Below are positions 36,073-43,462 of a stretch of DNA of 64,000 nucleotides, one piece after another; position 1 is the first letter of the stretch; each line of letters starts with the position of its first letter. The translations under genes and the position numbers were made by a program. This stretch comes from CAVZVW01 sp963778845 (lineage in GTDB: Bacteria > Actinomycetota > Actinomycetes > Actinomycetales > Kineosporiaceae). The notes beneath the pieces are model-generated. The model saw only the letters and a list, made by a program, of their open reading frames with translations. It did no database searches and was not told the origin of the DNA. The stretch spans positions 62,001-126,000 of the forward strand of contig CAVZVW010000010.1 of the NCBI GenBank assembly GCA_963778845.1. Reading direction: 5' to 3'.

Positions 36073-37277
36073 TCGACCGGCTCGTGACCGGCTCGGCCGT
36101 CTCGCGGGCGATCGCCGAGGAGGTGCGCGGTCGTCTGGCTGGCGCCTCCGAGCCCGACGCCCGGGCGCGGCTCGCGGTCGAGGTGCAGGCCGTGGCTGCA
36201 CGACACGGATCGCTGCTCGGTGTCGAGGATCTCGAGGCGACAACGCAAGCCGTACGCGCGCAGCTGTGGGGCCTGGGACCTCTCGAGGCCCTCGTGACCG
36301 ACCCGGACGTGACCGACGTGCTGGTCAACGGGCCCGACTCGGTGCACGTGGACCGCGGCGCGGGGCTTGAACGGGTCGACGTGGACCTGGGTGACGAGGG
36401 GCATGTCCGAGCCATGGCCGTTCGCCTGGCAACCACCGGCGGTCGCCGGCTCGACGAGGCATGCCCGTGGGTGGACGTGCGCCTGCCGGGCGGCGTCCGG
36501 CTGCACGCCGTCCTGCCGCCCGTGGTCGTGGGTGGCACCCACCTGTCGCTGAGGGTCATTCGCAGCCGCGGCCGAAGCCTGAGCGACCTCGCGGCCGTCT
36601 CGACGTTCCCCGCTGCCTGGCACCCGGTCCTGCGCGGCCTGGTCGCTGAGAGGGTCGCGTTCCTGGTCAGCGGTGGCACCGGTGCCGGGAAGACCACGCT
36701 GTTGTCGGCTCTGCTGTCCGTGTGCCCGCCCTCGGAGCGGCTGGTCCTCGTCGAAGACGTGGCTGAGCTCGTGCCGGACCACCCGCATGTCGTCCGGCTG
36801 GAGTCACGGCACGCCAACGTCGAGGGCCGGGGCGCGGCGACCCTGCAGGACCTGCTCCGGCAGGCACTGCGCATGCGCCCTGACCGCCTGGTCGTGGGTG
36901 AGTGCCGAGGCGCTGAGGTGCGGGAGCTCTTGGCCGCCCTCAACACCGGCCACGCCGGCGGCTGCGGCACGGTGCACGCGAACAGCCCGGTGGAGGTCCC
37001 TGCCCGTCTGGAGGCGCTGGCCGCCCTCGCGGGGATGTCGCCCCAGGCCACGCGCGCCCAGGCGGCAGCCGGCCTGGACGCTCTCGTGCATGTCACTCGT
37101 GAGGGCCCTCTTCGCAGGGTCAGCCAGATCGCGGTCGTGGAGGCAGGGGCAGCCGGACCCCTGACGGTGCTGCCCGCGCTGTCCGGCGACCCCGACCCGA
37201 GGGCGCCAGGTCATCGTGGTCCGGGGTGGGAGCGCCTGGCCGCTCGGCTACGCCTCGACGTGAGCAGATGGCCATGA
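36069..37277 (+). CDS. tadA: Tad pilus secretion ATPase (CpaF/TadA)
   Basis: A 402-residue type II/IV secretion ATPase. Walker A is SGGTGAGKTTLLSALL, the Asp box is LVLVEDVAELVPDHP-HVVRLESR, Walker B region LRMRPDRLVVGECRGAEVRE, and the His box lies in ALNTGHAGGCGTVHANSP. It powers assembly of the Flp pilus from the cytoplasmic face. GTG start coupled to ssd (GTGA), ATGA overlap with tadB. Homologue of Rv3659c. Confidence 0.92.
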   Translation: MIDRLVTGSAVSRAIAEEVRGRLAGASEPDARARLAVEVQAVAARHGSLLGVEDLEATTQAVRAQLWGLGPLEALVTDPDVTDVLVNGPDSVHVDRGAGLERVDVDLGDEGHVRAMAVRLATTGGRRLDEACPWVDVRLPGGVRLHAVLPPVVVGGTHLSLRVIRSRGRSLSDLAAVSTFPAAWHPVLRGLVAERVAFLVSGGTGAGKTTLLSALLSVCPPSERLVLVEDVAELVPDHPHVVRLESRHANVEGRGAATLQDLLRQALRMRPDRLVVGECRGAEVRELLAALNTGHAGGCGTVHANSPVEVPARLEALAALAGMSPQATRAQAAAGLDALVHVTREGPLRRVSQIAVVEAGAAGPLTVLPALSGDPDPRAPGHRGPGWERLAARLRLDVSRWP

Positions 37278-38044
37278 CGTGGTTGGACGCTGTGACCGCG
37301 GGCGTCGCGATCGGCGCGGCCGCGCTCGGCGTGCAGCTGCCGGCGCGTCTCCTACCGGGCCGCCCCGCACGGCCGAGGACCGGATCGGCGGAGCGGGAGC
37401 CCAGCGGGCCTGTGGGGCCGGCCCCGAGCAGGTCCCTCACCCTCAGCGGTCCTGACGTGGCCGACCTCGCGGACCGCCTCGCGGCCATGGCCTGCGCGGG
37501 GATCCCGGCACGCCAGTGGTGGGACCTGCTCGCGGCCGCGACGCATGGCCCCCAGCAGCGCGTGTGCCGGGTGGTCGCGGCGATGGTCGCTGCTGGAGGC
37601 AGTGCCTCCCAGGGGCTGGCACTCCTCGCGCGCCCGCCGACGGGTGCCCGCCACCGATGGGTTCTCGGCGTGGGTCCGCCACGCAGATCCCGGGTGCCGA
37701 CGCCGGCGATCTCGTGGCTGGCGGCGACGTTCGCGGTGGTCGAGCGGACCGGGGCACCGGTGGCCGAGGTGCTTGCTCAGGCCGCTGACGCGGTGCGGGC
37801 CGAGCAGGCTGCAGCCGCGGCTCGCGAGGTCGCGCTCGCGGGTCCTCGGGCCACGGCCGCTGTGCTGACCGTCTTGCCCGTCGCGGCTCTGGCCGTCGTT
37901 CCGGTGCTCGGCGTGGACCCTGCACGGGTGCTGGTGGGCACAGGAGCCGGTCGTGCCTGCCTGGTGACCGGCTTGGCCATGTGGGCCTGCGGCGTCTGGT
38001 GGGCGGCGTCGCTGGTGGACTCGGCCCGCCGGGCAGGAGGTTGA
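37274..38044 (+). CDS. tadB: Tad pilus inner-membrane platform protein (TadB-like)
   Basis: A 256-residue protein with an N-terminal hydrophobic segment (WLDAVTAGVAIGAAALGVQL), a GspF/T2SF-type helical region (VADLADRLAAMACAGIPARQ, then AATFAVVERTGAPVAEVLAQ and EQAAAAAREVALAGPRATAA), and C-terminal membrane helices (AVLTVLPVAALAVVPVLGV and ACLVTGLAMWACGVWWAASL). Shorter than canonical TadB, as in actinobacterial Rv3658c-like forms. An ATG two codons upstream is an alternative start. Confidence 0.8.
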   Translation: MTWLDAVTAGVAIGAAALGVQLPARLLPGRPARPRTGSAEREPSGPVGPAPSRSLTLSGPDVADLADRLAAMACAGIPARQWWDLLAAATHGPQQRVCRVVAAMVAAGGSASQGLALLARPPTGARHRWVLGVGPPRRSRVPTPAISWLAATFAVVERTGAPVAEVLAQAADAVRAEQAAAAAREVALAGPRATAAVLTVLPVAALAVVPVLGVDPARVLVGTGAGRACLVTGLAMWACGVWWAASLVDSARRAGG

Positions 38045-38045
38045 C

Positions 38046-38708
38046 GTGCGCACAGCAAGCCTTCTGGCCGGGCTGTCGGTCGCTGCGGTCGGTCTGGCGG
38101 AGCCGGCGAACCCACGGCGTCTGCTGCTCCGGGCCGGCGCCGGGCGTCCGGCGAGCGGGAGCACGCTCGCTTCGGTCGCAAGGTCGCAGGAGGGTCTGGG
38201 AGATGCAGGCGGCCGGCCGGCAGGGACCCCGCCTGCCGACGCTGCGCTCACGGGGGCGCCGGCGATGCCGGCACGTCTCGTGCTCGTGCTCGTGGCCGCC
38301 GTCCTGGAGTCGGGTGCACCGGGGCACGTCGCCCTTCCGGTCGTGGCTGATGCCGTCACCGCGGTCGGCGCGTCCTCTCCTCTCGAAGGCACGACAGGGC
38401 GGGCAGGTCGACGTCGCCGGGCACAGCTGTCGGCACACGGCGGGCTCGTGCGGGGGGCCGGGCTCCAGGTGCGTGTGGACGAGATCTTGTCCCTGGCCCG
38501 GACGGCCGGGGTCTCCGCGGCACCCTTGCTGCGGACGGCGGCCGCCGAGGAGGGGCGGCGACAGGCTGCGCGTTCGGCCGCCGCCGCCCAGCGGCTCGCC
38601 GTGCTGCTCGTGCTGCCGACCGGCTTGTGCCTGCTGCCGGCCATGGTGCTGCTCGCCGTCGCGCCGGTGGTTCTCGACCTCGTGCTCGGGGTGCTGTCCA
38701 CGACGTGA
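38046..38708 (+). CDS. tadC: Tad pilus inner-membrane platform protein (TadC-like)
   Basis: A 220-residue GspF-domain protein starting with GTG one base after tadB. It holds the helix LVLVLVAAVLESGAPGHVAL, the cytoplasmic region VRVDEILSLARTAGVSAAPL and EEGRRQAARSAAAAQRLAVL, and C-terminal hydrophobic segments (LVLPTGLCLLPAMVLLAVAP). Together TadB and TadC form the platform that the ATPase turns. Homologue of Rv3657c. A 180-bp gap separates it from flp. Confidence 0.78.
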   Translation: MRTASLLAGLSVAAVGLAEPANPRRLLLRAGAGRPASGSTLASVARSQEGLGDAGGRPAGTPPADAALTGAPAMPARLVLVLVAAVLESGAPGHVALPVVADAVTAVGASSPLEGTTGRAGRRRRAQLSAHGGLVRGAGLQVRVDEILSLARTAGVSAAPLLRTAAAEEGRRQAARSAAAAQRLAVLLVLPTGLCLLPAMVLLAVAPVVLDLVLGVLSTT

Positions 38709-38889
38709 CGGCAGCCCACGAGCGCTGTCGTCTGGTCGCCTCCCTGCCATGGCCTGAGCGGCGGGTGCCGAGTCCTCCACAGCCTCCGTTCCGGTCACAC
38801 CGTCCACAGGCGTCCCCGTGTCGGGCACGGGCGTCCGAAGCACCCGGCAGGCTCGCAGGGTCGAGGACGAGTGCGAGGAGGCACCGAAC

Positions 38890-39213
38890 ATGACCACACA
38901 GGCGACGGGGGCGGCACCCCGCGAACCGGGCACGGCCCTTGAGACACCGGGCACGGCCCTTGAGACACCGGGCGCGGCCCTTGGGACACCGGGCGCGGCC
39001 CTTGGGACACCGGGCGCGGCACGACGGGCCGAGGGGGCGACCCCATCGGGTTCGGTCGAGGCCGCACAGGACCGGGGGATGGCGACCGCGGAGTACGCCA
39101 TCGCTACCGTGGCCGCCTGCGGCTTCGCCGGCGTGCTGCTGGCCGTACTGCGCAGCGACCAGGTCCGCGCCCTCCTTGCCGGGCTGGTCCGCCGTGCGCT
39201 GAGCGTCGGCTGA
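38890..39213 (+). CDS. Flp-type pilin (DUF4244) with an unusual repeat-bearing leader
   Basis: A 107-residue prepilin. The Flp processing site G/xxxxEY is seen as RGMATAEYAIATVAACGF, followed by the hydrophobic pilin helix and a short tail (RRALSVG); this matches the actinobacterial DUF4244 pilin (Rv3656c). Before the cleavage site lies a 60-residue leader, far longer than usual, that consists of tandem heptapeptides (TALETPG, AALGTPG) encoded by 21-bp repeats at about 38931-39020. ATG start is preceded by GGAGG at 38877-38881. The mature pilin would be about 45 residues. Confidence 0.8.
   Translation: MTTQATGAAPREPGTALETPGTALETPGAALGTPGAALGTPGAARRAEGATPSGSVEAAQDRGMATAEYAIATVAACGFAGVLLAVLRSDQVRALLAGLVRRALSVG
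38931..39020 (+). repeat. 21-bp in-frame tandem repeat in the pilin leader
   Basis: Four near-identical copies of a 21-bp unit of the form GGCACGGCCCTTGAGACACC plus one base, encoding TALETPG or AALGTPG. Copies 1-2 and 3-4 differ at a few bases (ACG/GCG, GAG/GGG), which suggests two successive doublings. A multiple of three, so the reading frame is kept for any copy number. Confidence 0.85.
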
Positions 39214-39214
39214 G

Positions 39215-39553
39215 ATGCGCGAGCAGGGATCGGTGACCGCCGAGACGGCCGTCGTGCTGCCCTCGGTCGTGATGGTGCTGGCTGTGGTGCTCGCGGTCGC
39301 CGGAGGTGTGACCGCACGGCTGAGCTGCGTCGATGCGGCCAGAGCCGGTGCGAGGGTTGCGGCTCGAGGTGAGGGGGACGCACGCGTCGTCGCGGTGGCA
39401 CGCGAGGTGGCACCCCAGGCGCAGGTTCGCATCGCACGGAGTGGGAGCCGAGTGGAGGTGGGTGTTCGCAGGATCGTCAGCCTGCCGCTGCCGTGGCTGC
39501 GTCGGGCGAGTGTGGGCGCGCTGGCCGTCGCCGACCGGGAGCAGGCGCCGTGA
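39215..39553 (+). CDS. tadE: TadE-family pseudopilin-like protein
   Basis: A 112-residue protein, starting one base after the flp stop. N-terminal QGSVTAETAVVLPSVVMVLA is the TadE signature (glutamate at position 5 of the processed helix, cleavage after the glycine by a prepilin peptidase), followed by a hydrophobic helix and the core VDAARAGARVAARGEGDAR. Homologue of Rv3655c. GTGA coupling with the next gene. Confidence 0.85.
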   Translation: MREQGSVTAETAVVLPSVVMVLAVVLAVAGGVTARLSCVDAARAGARVAARGEGDARVVAVAREVAPQAQVRIARSGSRVEVGVRRIVSLPLPWLRRASVGALAVADREQAP

Positions 39554-39948
39554 CCCGGGCGCACGATGCCGGCAGCGGCTCCGTCCTGCTGCTGTCGGTG
39601 GTCGCCACGACGCTCATGGCGGCCGTCGTCCTGCTCGCCGTGGCCCAGGCGACGGTCGCCAGGCACAGGGCGGAGGCCGCGGCCGACCTGGCCGCACTCT
39701 CGGCGGCCACGTCGGCGGCCGCCGCGTCCGGGCAGTCCGGGACGTCCGCGAGGGAGGGTGTCGCCTGTGGACGGGCTGCGTCGGTGGCGCGAGCCAACGG
39801 CGCCGCCGTCCGTCGCTGCGAGATCACCGGTGACGGGGTGGCGGTCGTGAGAGTCGAGGTCGTGCCGGCCAGTGGCGTTCGATGGGGTGTGGCCGACGCA
39901 ACCGCTCGGGCGGGCCCCGCTCGAGGCTCGACGACGGTGGCCCCCTAG
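39550..39948 (+). CDS. Small Tad-locus pseudopilin (TadE/TadG-like, Rv3654c type)
   Basis: A 132-residue protein. GSGSVLLLSVVATTLMAAVV is an N-terminal membrane helix of the helicase-secretion neighbourhood TadE type found last in actinobacterial tad operons, followed by RHRAEAAADLAALSAATSAA, the phrase common to TadG/Rv3654c-like proteins. Two cysteines (GVACGRA, RRCEIT) may form a disulfide outside the membrane. Coupled to tadE; ends the plus-strand Tad operon 50 bp before the convergent helicase gene. Confidence 0.78.
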   Translation: MTRAHDAGSGSVLLLSVVATTLMAAVVLLAVAQATVARHRAEAAADLAALSAATSAAAASGQSGTSAREGVACGRAASVARANGAAVRRCEITGDGVAVVRVEVVPASGVRWGVADATARAGPARGSTTVAP

Positions 39949-39998
39949 CGTGACGACCCGGCTAGTCCTCGAAGCGGGCGGAGGCCGGCCCCGCCGTG

Positions 39999-42353
39999 CT
40001 ACGGGAGCGGGGCGTCGGCCGTCACGACGTCGAGCAGCCGCGCCGCACCGAGCTTGTCCAACGGCTCGTTGTGGTTGCCGCACTTGGGCGACTGGACGCA
40101 GGCCGGGCAGCCGCTGTCGCACTCGCAGTCGTCGATCAGCCCCCGCGTGGCTCGCAGCCAGGTGCCGGCCGCGGCGAAGCCCCGTTCGGCGAACCCCGCC
40201 CCACCCGGGTGGCCGTCGTGGACGACGATCGTCGGCATCCCCGTGTCGGGGTGCATAGCGGTCGAGACGCCCCCGACGTCCCACCGGTCGCAGGTCGCGA
40301 CGAGGGGCAGCAGTCCGATCGCTGCATGCTCGGCGGCGTGGGCCGCCCCTGGGATGTCTACGGCCGCGAGCCCACCGTCAACGAGCGCGGGCTCGGGCAC
40401 GGTCCACCAGACGGCAGCGGTGCGCAGAGTGCGCACAGGAAGGTCGAGCGGGTGCTCGCCGAGGATTCTCGAGGTGGCGACGTCGCGGCGCAGGTACGAC
40501 ACCACGCGCTGGCTGACGTCGACCATGCCGAAGCTCAGCTCCGCGACCCCCCAGGCCGCCCGCCGTCGCGTCTGGACCAGGCGGATGTCCACGACCTGCC
40601 GCGCCTGGGTGCTGACCTCGTCGCCGGTCTGCGCGACGAGGGCCACACCGTCGTCCAGGGAGAGGTCCAGCACGAGCCAGCTGCGGCCCTGGTGGAGGTA
40701 GATCGCCCCGCCGTGGACGCTGTGGTGGCTGGCGGCGGAGTCGACGGTCCCGATCAACCGCCCTGTCGCCTCCTCGACGACCCTGACCGGATCGCCACCG
40801 GTCCCGCGCAGGTCGGCCAGGTCGCCGGCACGTTCCGGGCGCGTCCAGAACCATCCGGTCGGGCGCTCGCGCAGCGCGCCGCGCAGGCACAGGGTGCGCA
40901 CCAGCGCCTGCGTGGTCTCCCCGAAGAGCGGCAGGTCCTCCGGGCGCAGCGGCAGCTCCGCGGCAGCCGCGCACAGGTGTGGTGCCAGCACGTAGGGGTT
41001 GTCGGGGTCCAGGACAGTGGCCTCGACGGGGCGACCGAAGACGGCTTCGGGATGGTGGACGACGTAGGTGTCGAGGGGGTCGTCGCGAGCGACCAGGACC
41101 GCCAGGGCGTCGCCGCCGGTCCGCCCCGCCCGACCCGCCTGCTGCCACAACGACGCCCGCCGGCCCGGCCACCCGCAGATGAGCACGGCGTCGAGACCGG
41201 AGATGTCCACGCCGAGCTCCAGCGCGCTCGTCGTCGCCAGCGCCAACAGCCGACCGGACCGCAGGTCGGCCTCCAATGCACGGCGGTCCTCGGCGAGGTA
41301 ACCGCCGCGGTAGGCGGCCACCCGGTCCGCGAGTGGCCCTGTGGCCGCGTCGGCCGGCTCAGGGTCGGCCCTTGCGCTGCGGGCCTCGAGGCGACGCCGG
41401 GTCGCGGCGGCCACGACCTCGACGCCACGCCGCGACGGGACGAAGGCGAGCGTGCGCACGCCGTGCGCGACCAGGTCCGCGAGCAGGTCGCTCGTCTCGG
41501 TGAGCGCGGACCGGCGCGACGGCGCACCGTTCTCCCCGCCGCCTGCCACCAGCGGCGGCTCCCAGAGCACGAACGAGACGCGGCCCCGCGGCGACGCGTC
41601 CTCGATGACGGCCTCGACGTCGAGCCCCGTCAGCTGCCGCGCCGTGGTCGCAGGGTCCGCGGCGGTCGCCGAGGCGAGGATGAAGACCGGGTCGGCGCCG
41701 TAGTGGGCGGCCACCCTGCGAAGCCGGCGCAGGACTGCGGCGACGTGCGACCCGAACACCCCGCGGTAGTGGTGGCACTCGTCGACGACCACCAGGCCGA
41801 GCCCTCGCAGGAAGGGCGCCCACCGCTCATGGCCGGGCAGCAGCGAGTGATGCAGGAGGTCGGGGTTCGTGAGCACCAGGTTCGCGTGGTCGCGCACCCA
41901 GCGCCGTTCCTCGACGGCGGTGTCACCGTCGTAGGCGGCCGCGCGCACGCCGTCCAGCCCCAACGCGGTCACCAGCTGGAGCTGGTCGGCGGCCAGAGCC
42001 TTGGTGGGGCTCAGGTAGAGCACGCCTGCGCCGCGTAGGGCCGGTGGCGTCGGCGGCTTCCGGATCATGGTCAGCCCGGGCAGGAGGTAGCAGAGGGATT
42101 TCCCCGAGGCCGTGCCCGTCGCGACCGCGACGTGACGCCCGTGCCAGGCCGCGTCGGCGGCGGCGACCTGGTGCACCCAGGGGGCCGACACCCCGGCCCG
42201 CTGCCACGCCGACACAACGCCCGGGTCCGCCCACCCGGGCCAGTCGGTGGTGGTCCCGTCCCGCGCCGGCACGTCTTCGACGTGCAGGACGCGCTCGCTC
42301 CGGCCCGGCTGGGCCAGCAGCCGGGACAGCGCCGCCGGCACCGGGCTGGTCAC
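39999..42353 (-). CDS. DEAD/DEAH-box helicase with C-terminal zinc-cysteine cluster (MrfA/Rv3649-like)
   Basis: A 784-residue superfamily 2 helicase. Motifs: ATGTASGKSLCYLLP (I), YLSPTKALAADQLQ (Ia), LTNPDLLHHSLL, VVVDECHHYRGVFGSH (II, DECH), FILASATAADP (III), AFVPSRRGVEVVA (IV), LALATTSALELGVDISGLDA (V), QQAGRAGRTGGDALAV (VI). The C-terminal DUF1998 region has four cysteines in CECDSGCPACVQSPKCGNHN, probably binding zinc. Relatives (B. subtilis MrfA, plant and mycobacterial HepY/HepZ-type proteins) act in repair of mitomycin or other DNA damage. GTG start. Confidence 0.88.
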   Translation of the reverse strand: MTSPVPAALSRLLAQPGRSERVLHVEDVPARDGTTTDWPGWADPGVVSAWQRAGVSAPWVHQVAAADAAWHGRHVAVATGTASGKSLCYLLPGLTMIRKPPTPPALRGAGVLYLSPTKALAADQLQLVTALGLDGVRAAAYDGDTAVEERRWVRDHANLVLTNPDLLHHSLLPGHERWAPFLRGLGLVVVDECHHYRGVFGSHVAAVLRRLRRVAAHYGADPVFILASATAADPATTARQLTGLDVEAVIEDASPRGRVSFVLWEPPLVAGGGENGAPSRRSALTETSDLLADLVAHGVRTLAFVPSRRGVEVVAAATRRRLEARSARADPEPADAATGPLADRVAAYRGGYLAEDRRALEADLRSGRLLALATTSALELGVDISGLDAVLICGWPGRRASLWQQAGRAGRTGGDALAVLVARDDPLDTYVVHHPEAVFGRPVEATVLDPDNPYVLAPHLCAAAAELPLRPEDLPLFGETTQALVRTLCLRGALRERPTGWFWTRPERAGDLADLRGTGGDPVRVVEEATGRLIGTVDSAASHHSVHGGAIYLHQGRSWLVLDLSLDDGVALVAQTGDEVSTQARQVVDIRLVQTRRRAAWGVAELSFGMVDVSQRVVSYLRRDVATSRILGEHPLDLPVRTLRTAAVWWTVPEPALVDGGLAAVDIPGAAHAAEHAAIGLLPLVATCDRWDVGGVSTAMHPDTGMPTIVVHDGHPGGAGFAERGFAAAGTWLRATRGLIDDCECDSGCPACVQSPKCGNHNEPLDKLGAARLLDVVTADAPLP

Positions 42354-42484
42354 TCCGCAAGTCTGTCAGCAGCGGCTCCGGGCGCGCCCAGCCGCGCGAC
42401 GCCGGCGTGCGGGTCGCCATCGCCCGGCGAGTGGTTGAATGCCCTGTCCGGTGACTCGGCTACCCACCGGTAGGCGGAGGCGAC

Positions 42485-42850
42485 GTGGAGCTCGAGGTGA
42501 CCAGCCGCCGCGAGGGCGGGCGCACCGTGGTCACTGTCACCGGCGAGATCGACGTCTACACGGCGCCGGATCTGCGCGAGCGACTCAACGGGCTCGTGGC
42601 TGAGGGTCGTTACGACCTCGTGGTGGACCTGAGCGACCTGGACTTCCTCGACTCCACCGGTCTGGGCGTGCTCGTGAGTGCGCTGAAGCGGGTCAGGTCC
42701 CACGACGGGGCCCTGCGTCTCGTCTGCCACGAGGACAAGATCCTCAAGGTGTTCCGGATCACCGGGCTGACGAAGGTCTTCCCGATCCACGCCACCCTGG
42801 AGCAGGCGCTCGCCGTGGACGGTGCGCCCGTCGAGGGCCCGCACGGCTGA
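42485..42850 (+). CDS. bldG: STAS anti-anti-sigma factor (BldG-like)
   Basis: A 121-residue STAS-domain protein, GTG start (VELEVTSRREGG). TVTGEIDVYTAPDLRERLNG and DLSDLDFLDSTGLGVLVSAL carry the conserved fold; the serine of LDSTG is the phosphorylation site that controls binding to an anti-sigma factor. The gene is directly followed by an anti-sigma gene, as bldG is followed by SCO3548 in Streptomyces coelicolor, and lies between the helicase gene and hppA as there. Good evidence for orthology with BldG, a regulator of development and stress responses. Confidence 0.88.
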   Translation: MELEVTSRREGGRTVVTVTGEIDVYTAPDLRERLNGLVAEGRYDLVVDLSDLDFLDSTGLGVLVSALKRVRSHDGALRLVCHEDKILKVFRITGLTKVFPIHATLEQALAVDGAPVEGPHG

Positions 42851-43233
42851 TGTCGACCGTGGCGCTGCGCTTCCAGCCGTCGAGCGAGCACGTCCGAACG
42901 GCCCGCCTCGTGGCGGTCGCGGTGGCACGACGGGCAGGCCTGGACGAGGCGCGCCTCGACGAGGTGCGCCTCGCCGTCAGCGAGGTGTGCGCCCGTGCCG
43001 TGCGTCGCTGCCAGCTTGGCGCCGTCGACCTCCCGCTGCTCGTCGAGCTCGACGACGCCGGCGACCACCTCGAGGTGGTCGTGACCGACTGCGCCCCAGC
43101 CGAGCCCAGCGCCGAGGCGGACGTCGTCGAGCTGGCCCTGGTGCGTGGCCTCGCCGAGTCTGTGGTGGTGCGCGACGGCCCCGGGGGTCCCGGCGGGCTG
43201 GTCCGCCTGACCTGGGACCGCAAGCCGGGTTGA
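42850..43233 (+). CDS. RsbW-type anti-sigma factor, partner of the BldG-like protein
   Basis: A 127-residue HATPase-fold protein; its ATG overlaps the preceding stop by one base. VALRFQPSSEHVRTARLVAV opens the typical RsbW fold, and EVRLAVSEVCARAVRR corresponds to the N box, but the usual asparagine is not present, and VVVTDCAPAEPS shows a degenerate G1 box. So ATP binding or kinase activity may be lost, and BldG phosphorylation may come from elsewhere. The fold and position indicate a sigma-binding function. Confidence 0.75.
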   Translation: MSTVALRFQPSSEHVRTARLVAVAVARRAGLDEARLDEVRLAVSEVCARAVRRCQLGAVDLPLLVELDDAGDHLEVVVTDCAPAEPSAEADVVELALVRGLAESVVVRDGPGGPGGLVRLTWDRKPG

Positions 43234-43462
43234 GGATCCGCGCCGGTGTCCAGAGCCCGGCCCGGTCGACGTCCGAGCTCCTCGACGGTCGGGTATCTCA
43301 CAAGGGACCGGCTTTCGACCCCGACGTCACCTTCCGTAGACTCCGCGACGTCCGGTGTCCGGTGGGCTGCATCCACCGGCGTTCGCCGCTCTAGAAGCCG
43401 TTCGCGACCGGCCGGTCGACCGCCGGCGGCCCGGGCGATCACGCACACGTCGAGGAGGACGG

